From: Blastococcus sp.
Lineage (GTDB): Bacteria > Actinomycetota > Actinomycetes > Mycobacteriales > Geodermatophilaceae
Length of the DNA stretch: 8,589 bases
Reading direction: 5' to 3'
Assembly: GCA_025963345.1 (NCBI GenBank)
Contig: JAOPUS010000202.1
Span: 1 to 8,589 of the forward strand
Each line of letters starts with the position of its first letter. Within the stretch, counting starts at the first letter, position 1. Positions 5,376 to 8,589 of this stretch are shown here, piece by piece. The translations under genes and the position numbers were made by a program. The notes beneath the pieces were generated by a model. The model searched no databases, was not told where the DNA came from, and was given only the letters and a program-made list of their open reading frames with translations.

Positions 5376-6583
5376 CAGGCGCCACCCGGGACAGGGAGGA
5401 AGGGCCGCCCGGTCCGGGCGGTGCAGCGACCGGCTCGGTGGAGGGCGAGTTCGGGTCCGAAGACCCCGAACGCGCTGGCGACCAGCCGCACGCTGGCGTC
5501 GGGGTGGGAGCAGGCACCACGGCCGGGCAGCAGGCCGGACCAGCGGCGCACGTCGGCGAGCAGTCCGGACGGCGGCGGCGTGGGGCGGGCCAGCAGGTCG
5601 AGTGCGGCGGCGATGCGGGGCAGCCCGTTCAGACAGGGCCCGCACTGCCCGGCGGACTGCGCGGCGAGGTAGCCGACCACGCGCGCGGTCTCCCGCAGGC
5701 CGCAGCGGTCGGCCGGCAGTGCGGCGAGCACGCCGGCACCGAGGTCTGCGCCCGCCTGGGCCAGGCTGCCCCGGTCGAGGGCCAGGTCCGCGGCGCGGCC
5801 GGCCTCGACCCAGGTCCCCGCATAGCCGCCGATGAGTACGGCCTGCACGCCGTCGTCCAGTCGCAGGACGTCGCCGAGGCGGGTGCCGAGGGCGATGTCG
5901 ACGACGTCCACCCATGAGGTTCCGGCGATCTCCATGCGTCGGGTGACCAGCATGGAGGCGGCGCCGAGATCGCTGCCGCGGGCGACCAGCGCCAGCCGCG
6001 CGAGAGTCTCGACATTGAGGACCAGCGTCGGGCGGCCGTCGACCCCCCGCTCCCGCACCGGCGGGAACTTGGTCCGGGGCAGCGGAGCCTTTCCGTCCAG
6101 TGCGGCGCAGAGCGCCGACTCCTCCCCCGCGAGGAACGCCGACGCCACCGGATGCAGGCGGACGCCGACCCGGTCGCCGCGGTCGGCCAGGGAGCGGGCC
6201 AGCCCCGGGAGCAGCGCCGGATCGGCGGCTAGGTAAGCGCTCGACGCCCCGAGCGCGGCGGCCGCCAGCGCGAGCCCGTCGAACACGAGGTGCGGAGCGA
6301 GGACGAGCAGAACGGCGTCCTTGGCCGCGGCGGGTTCCCCCTCGGCGCCGTTGGCGACGACGACGGGGGCCCGCCCCGTGGCGGAGGCCGCCGCGGCCAC
6401 GCTGCGCAGCTTCGCCGCTGTGGGGAACCCGGCCCCGCCGCGGCCGGTGAGGGCGGCCCGGTCGACGAGCGCGTGCAGGTCGACGTCGGGCATCGGGCCG
6501 TGGGCCGCCAGATGATCGGCCAGGGAGGAGCCGGGCACGTCGAGCAGGCCGCGGGTCAGGACGGGTGCGGTCATGGCGGTCAT
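5375..6583 (-). CDS. NuoF-like NADH/FMN/Fe-S oxidoreductase subunit
   Basis: A 402-residue relative of the complex I 51-kDa subunit (NuoF/HoxF), which moves electrons from NAD(P)H through FMN to an iron-sulfur cluster. The FMN/NAD fold is marked by TGRGGAGFPTAAK (46-58), ANGAEGEPAAAKD (77-89) and the GEESALCAALDGK segment (153-165). An SLBB-like region lies at about 220-265. The C-terminal cluster region reads SAGQCGPCLNG with Cys314 and Cys317, and Cys358 follows after the usual 40 residues. The first of the four canonical cysteines is Ala311, so the 4Fe-4S site has three visible Cys ligands. No NuoE or NuoG partner is present. The ATG at 6583 overlaps the upstream stop as ATGA; a second in-frame ATG is at 6574. 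Likely the NAD(P)H entry point of the module. Confidence 0.85.
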   Translation of the reverse strand: MTAMTAPVLTRGLLDVPGSSLADHLAAHGPMPDVDLHALVDRAALTGRGGAGFPTAAKLRSVAAAASATGRAPVVVANGAEGEPAAAKDAVLLVLAPHLVFDGLALAAAALGASSAYLAADPALLPGLARSLADRGDRVGVRLHPVASAFLAGEESALCAALDGKAPLPRTKFPPVRERGVDGRPTLVLNVETLARLALVARGSDLGAASMLVTRRMEIAGTSWVDVVDIALGTRLGDVLRLDDGVQAVLIGGYAGTWVEAGRAADLALDRGSLAQAGADLGAGVLAALPADRCGLRETARVVGYLAAQSAGQCGPCLNGLPRIAAALDLLARPTPPPSGLLADVRRWSGLLPGRGACSHPDASVRLVASAFGVFGPELALHRAGRCTARTGRPFLPVPGGA

Positions 6584-7200
6584 CCGTTCCGGAAGACGGC
6601 GACCGGGTTTCCGGTCGACAGGGCGGCGGAGGTGGTGGTGAGGGCGGCGGCGGCGCGCTCGGCCGGCGGTGGTGACGCCCGGCGGGCCCCGAGGGCGGCG
6701 ACCGAGGCCCAGGTCGCCGCGGCGGCACAGGTGAGGACGACGGCCAGCAGCCAGCCGCTACCGAGGTCGGTGCCGGCGGTGATGCCGTGGACGAAGGCCA
6801 GCGGCCACAGCAGGTAGGACGTCAGGTGCACGGCCTTCCAGAGCCGGTGCGGCAGGCGCTCCCTCAGCAGGCTGGTGACGATCACCAGCAGGAGGAGATC
6901 GGCCGCGAGGGTGCCGAGGCCGATCGCGAGCGGCCGATATCCCGCGGTGAAGGGCACGACGGTGTTGGCGACCCCGATGTCGACGTAGGAGTCGACGACG
7001 GCGGTCAGCACGTGGGTGACCAGGAGCAGGGCCGAGAGGAGACCGACGTTGCGGTGCAGGCCTGTGACGGCGAAGCGCGGCAACCCGGGGATCCGGCCGT
7101 GCCGGCGCACGACCGTGCCGAGCACGACGGTGAGCGTCATCAGCAGCAGGGAGACGATGCCCGTGGCCCGGTTCAGGTACCAGAGCACCGGGCTGGTCAC
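6580..7200 (-). CDS. Ferric-reductase-like transmembrane protein (two-haem b type)
   Basis: A 206-residue integral membrane protein of the ferric reductase-like transmembrane / MsrQ / cytochrome b superfamily, with about five or six helices between residues 5 and 170. Two His pairs are placed as expected for two b haems across the bilayer: His49 and His63 (13 residues between) and His125 and His138 (12 between). It has no FAD/NAD(P)H-binding C-terminal domain, so it needs a separate electron donor; the NuoF-like protein and ferredoxin encoded just downstream are obvious candidates. The cytoplasmic tail (171-206) is Ala/Thr/Ser-rich. The GTG at 7200 overlaps the ApbE stop as GTGA. Predicted role: carry electrons from the cytoplasm to the outer face, where a flavinylated protein could accept them. 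Confidence 0.85.
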   Translation of the reverse strand: MTSPVLWYLNRATGIVSLLLMTLTVVLGTVVRRHGRIPGLPRFAVTGLHRNVGLLSALLLVTHVLTAVVDSYVDIGVANTVVPFTAGYRPLAIGLGTLAADLLLLVIVTSLLRERLPHRLWKAVHLTSYLLWPLAFVHGITAGTDLGSGWLLAVVLTCAAAATWASVAALGARRASPPPAERAAAALTTTSAALSTGNPVAVFRNG

Positions 7201-8114
7201 GCCGCCCGCTCCTCGGGCCACCCGCCCGCGGTGAGCACCTGACCGTCGGGGGTCACGAGCCGGACAGGCAGCCGGGCCTCGCGGAGCAGTGGCCAGATCT
7301 GATGGCCCCGGACGACGGCGGCGGTGCTGAGGACGTTCGCGTCCACGCAGGTGCCCGCGGCGGCGGAGACCGTGCGCCAGGCGGTGGCGGGCGGCATGCC
7401 GGTGCGCGGGTCGATCAGGTGGTTCAGCCAGAGCCCGTCGCGCTGCCAGCGGCGCACGCGGGTGGAGGAAGTGGCCAGGCCCCCGTCATGGAGGGTGACG
7501 ACGGCGGAGGGTCCGGCCGGGGCGGCGTCCGGATCACTGGTGACGTCCTCGACCCGGATCCGCCAGCCGCCGTCGGGCCCCGGGCCGGAGACGGCGATGT
7601 CGCCGCCGATCGAGACCAGGCAGCCGCTGCCGGTCGCCGCCGTGACGGCCCCGGCCCCGGTGTCGGCCGTCCACGCCTTCGCGGTGGCACCCAGGTCGAG
7701 CCGGACACCCGGGGCCACGCGGACGCGGCACCCTTCCGCGTCGAGCTCGATCGTGCGCCAGCCCGGAGCGGGGCCGGTGACCACGACCCCGTCCATGACC
7801 TCCGTGAGATCCCGGTCGTAGCCCAGGCCGGCGAGGGCGGCGCCGACGGTGGGGTCGACGTCCCCGTCGGTGAGCCGGGCGCCTCGGAGCGCGACGGCGA
7901 GCAGTTCGGTGAACAGCGGGCTGATCGGCGTCCAGTCGCCATTCGCCGCGTCGACCGCCGCGAGCTCGGAGTCCTCCCGGAAACGGCTGGCGGCCAGGTC
8001 GACGTCTGCCATGAGGTCGGTCAGCAGCGCGCGAGCCTCGTCCAGGGCGGCGGGGTCGGTGACGGCGACGCGGACGCGGCAGGTCCACGCCGTCCAGTCG
8101 GCGGCCGCGATCAC
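7197..8114 (-). CDS. apbE: ApbE-family FAD:protein FMN transferase
   Basis: A 305-residue ApbE-type enzyme, which transfers FMN from FAD onto a Ser/Thr of a target protein with Mg. Landmarks in order: ASRFREDSEL (42-51), DVDPTVGAALAGLGY (85-99), LDLGATAKAW (139-148), CLVSIGGDIAVSG (165-177), GGLATSSTRVRRW (211-223), HLIDPRTGMP (232-241) and VDANVLSTA (257-265), whose Asp/Thr usually bind Mg. It is slightly short but complete. No signal peptide or lipobox is visible, and reading further upstream in frame gives only charged residues, so it is probably cytoplasmic, unlike many ApbE proteins. The GTG at 8114 overlaps the stop of the preceding small gene as GTGA, tying the two together. That small protein is the only visible candidate substrate in the operon. 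Confidence 0.92.
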   Translation of the reverse strand: MIAAADWTAWTCRVRVAVTDPAALDEARALLTDLMADVDLAASRFREDSELAAVDAANGDWTPISPLFTELLAVALRGARLTDGDVDPTVGAALAGLGYDRDLTEVMDGVVVTGPAPGWRTIELDAEGCRVRVAPGVRLDLGATAKAWTADTGAGAVTAATGSGCLVSIGGDIAVSGPGPDGGWRIRVEDVTSDPDAAPAGPSAVVTLHDGGLATSSTRVRRWQRDGLWLNHLIDPRTGMPPATAWRTVSAAAGTCVDANVLSTAAVVRGHQIWPLLREARLPVRLVTPDGQVLTAGGWPEERAA

Positions 8115-8377
8115 GATCCACCGCTCGAGGCGTGCGAGCTGCCGGAGCTGGTGCTCCCGGGCAGCTGCGACGGCGCGACGAACCGGCCGGTGGTGCTGGA
8201 GGACCCGGTGGAGTTGTCGGTCGATGCCCCGAAGGTGGTCGCGGCCGTGGCGGTGCCGGGGGCCAGCGACCAGGCGAGTGCGCCGGTGCCGACCACGGCG
8301 GCGGCGCTGAGCGTGGCAGTAGTGACGCGGAGCCGGTGGACTCCGGTTCGACGGGCCTTGAACGGGTCGGTCTGCAT
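8111..8377 (-). CDS. Small membrane-anchored Ser/Thr-rich protein, first gene of ApbE operon
   Basis: An 88-residue protein of no family I recognise. A basic N-terminus with an Arg pair (residues 1-17) leads into one hydrophobic segment (about 19-46, ending ATA-AT), acting as a membrane anchor or signal peptide. The rest is low-complexity Ser/Thr/Gly (about 47-88) with no folded domain. The stretch DNSTGSS (54-60) fits the loose Dxx(S/T)G(A/S)(S/T) pattern of ApbE flavinylation sites, but in a Ser/Thr/Gly-rich tail this could be chance. The usual FMN-binding-domain substrate is absent from the operon. The start is secure: ATG at 8377 with GAGGAG five bases upstream. Its stop overlaps the ApbE start by four bases. 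A role as flavin carrier or as an assembly partner is inference. Confidence 0.75.
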   Translation of the reverse strand: MQTDPFKARRTGVHRLRVTTATLSAAAVVGTGALAWSLAPGTATAATTFGASTDNSTGSSSTTGRFVAPSQLPGSTSSGSSHASSGGS

Positions 8378-8525
8378 GGCGGCTCCTCATGTCGTCAGCA
8401 ACGACGATGAGGGCTCGACCTCGGCAGATCCGGGGTACCGACTGTGCAGCACCTGTGAACGCGCAGCCGCGCCCTCCGTGTGGTTCCGACCGGGCGGGCG
8501 GCGTCTGGCAGGCTGACACCGCTCC

Positions 8526-8589
8526 GGGGCGGTAGCTCAGCTGGTCAGAGCATGGGACTCATAATCCCTGGGTCGTGGGTTCGAGCCCC
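8526..8589 (+). tRNA. tRNA-Met (CAT), cut by the right edge
   Basis: The cloverleaf is recognisable: acceptor strand GGGGCGG (8526-8532), D-arm GCTC/GAGC (8535-8538, 8548-8551), anticodon loop CTCATAA with CAT at 8560-8562, and T-arm GTGGG-TTCGAGC-CCC running off the window at 8589. It resembles elongator rather than initiator tRNA-Met; a tRNA-Ile with modified CAT anticodon cannot be excluded without the 3' half. The outermost anticodon-stem pair is a T/T mismatch (8553 and 8569). It is divergent from the ApbE operon, with about 150 bases between them. Confidence 0.9.

Noticed and set aside
6586..6600. A third copy of the 26-bp repeat near the end of the ferric-reductase-like gene
   Set aside because: Only about ten bases (GTTCCGGAAG) match, which is plausible by chance in GC-rich coding sequence.
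8111..8377. Reading the 88-residue protein as an FMN-binding-domain protein or a truncated one
   Set aside because: No FMN_bind motif or folded region is present beyond the loose DNSTGSS match, and the stop is followed directly by the coupled ApbE start, so there is no sign of a lost downstream domain.
8378..8525. An FMN riboswitch or clear promoter for the ApbE operon
   Set aside because: No conserved FMN-aptamer boxes are visible, and I could not find a -35/-10 pair I trust. Two CTGTG elements 11 bp apart (8442, 8453) are too weak to call.
1..8589. CRISPR arrays, insertion sequences, integrases, prophage genes
   Set aside because: No periodic repeat-spacer pattern, transposase or recombinase motif was seen on either strand.

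Overview
The window is very GC-rich. Its genes use GTG and TTG starts freely, favour G or C at third codon positions, and overlap by GTGA or ATGA. It also holds families typical of high-GC Gram-positives: a mycothiol-dependent maleylpyruvate isomerase-type enzyme, a DUF3145-like protein, and a c-di-AMP riboswitch in front of a cell-wall hydrolase. This points to an actinobacterium. A Geodermatophilaceae-like organism is my guess from general resemblance, not something the sequence proves. No mobile element, rRNA or CRISPR array is visible.

Left part (1-2935). The 5' end of a DUF3145-like gene runs off the left edge on the minus strand. About 380 bases without a convincing gene follow, holding a striking triple 9-bp direct repeat and a 12-bp palindrome. 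Next come a small degenerate cold-shock-domain protein and, just upstream of it on the same strand, a six-helix membrane diguanylate cyclase with an intact GGDEF motif and I-site. A divergent spacer with two strong hairpins separates these from a plus-strand MDMPI/DinB-fold enzyme.

Middle (2900-5190). A minus-strand VTT/DedA-type membrane gene is flanked by two copies of a 26-bp repeat (25/26 identical). The second copy is a fossil of the last codons of the isomerase-like gene, which suggests that the VTT gene was inserted at that gene's 3' end. Then comes a secreted coiled-coil M23 peptidase. Its leader contains a clear c-di-AMP (ydaO/yuaA-type) riboswitch with a recognisable promoter, a 5' hairpin and a start-codon hairpin.

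Right part (5163-8377, minus strand). Five tightly overlapping genes form one operon: a small membrane-anchored Ser/Thr-rich protein, ApbE (FAD:protein FMN transferase), a two-haem ferric-reductase-like membrane protein, a NuoF-like NADH/FMN/Fe-S protein and a CxxHxxC ferredoxin. Together they look like a compact trans-membrane electron-transfer module fed by NAD(P)H. No FMN-binding-domain protein is encoded; the small first protein carries a motif resembling a flavinylation site and is the candidate ApbE substrate. A tRNA-Met(CAT) gene on the plus strand is cut by the right edge.

The best candidates for something undescribed are the ApbE module with its unusual small partner, and the layered RNA control of the M23 gene.
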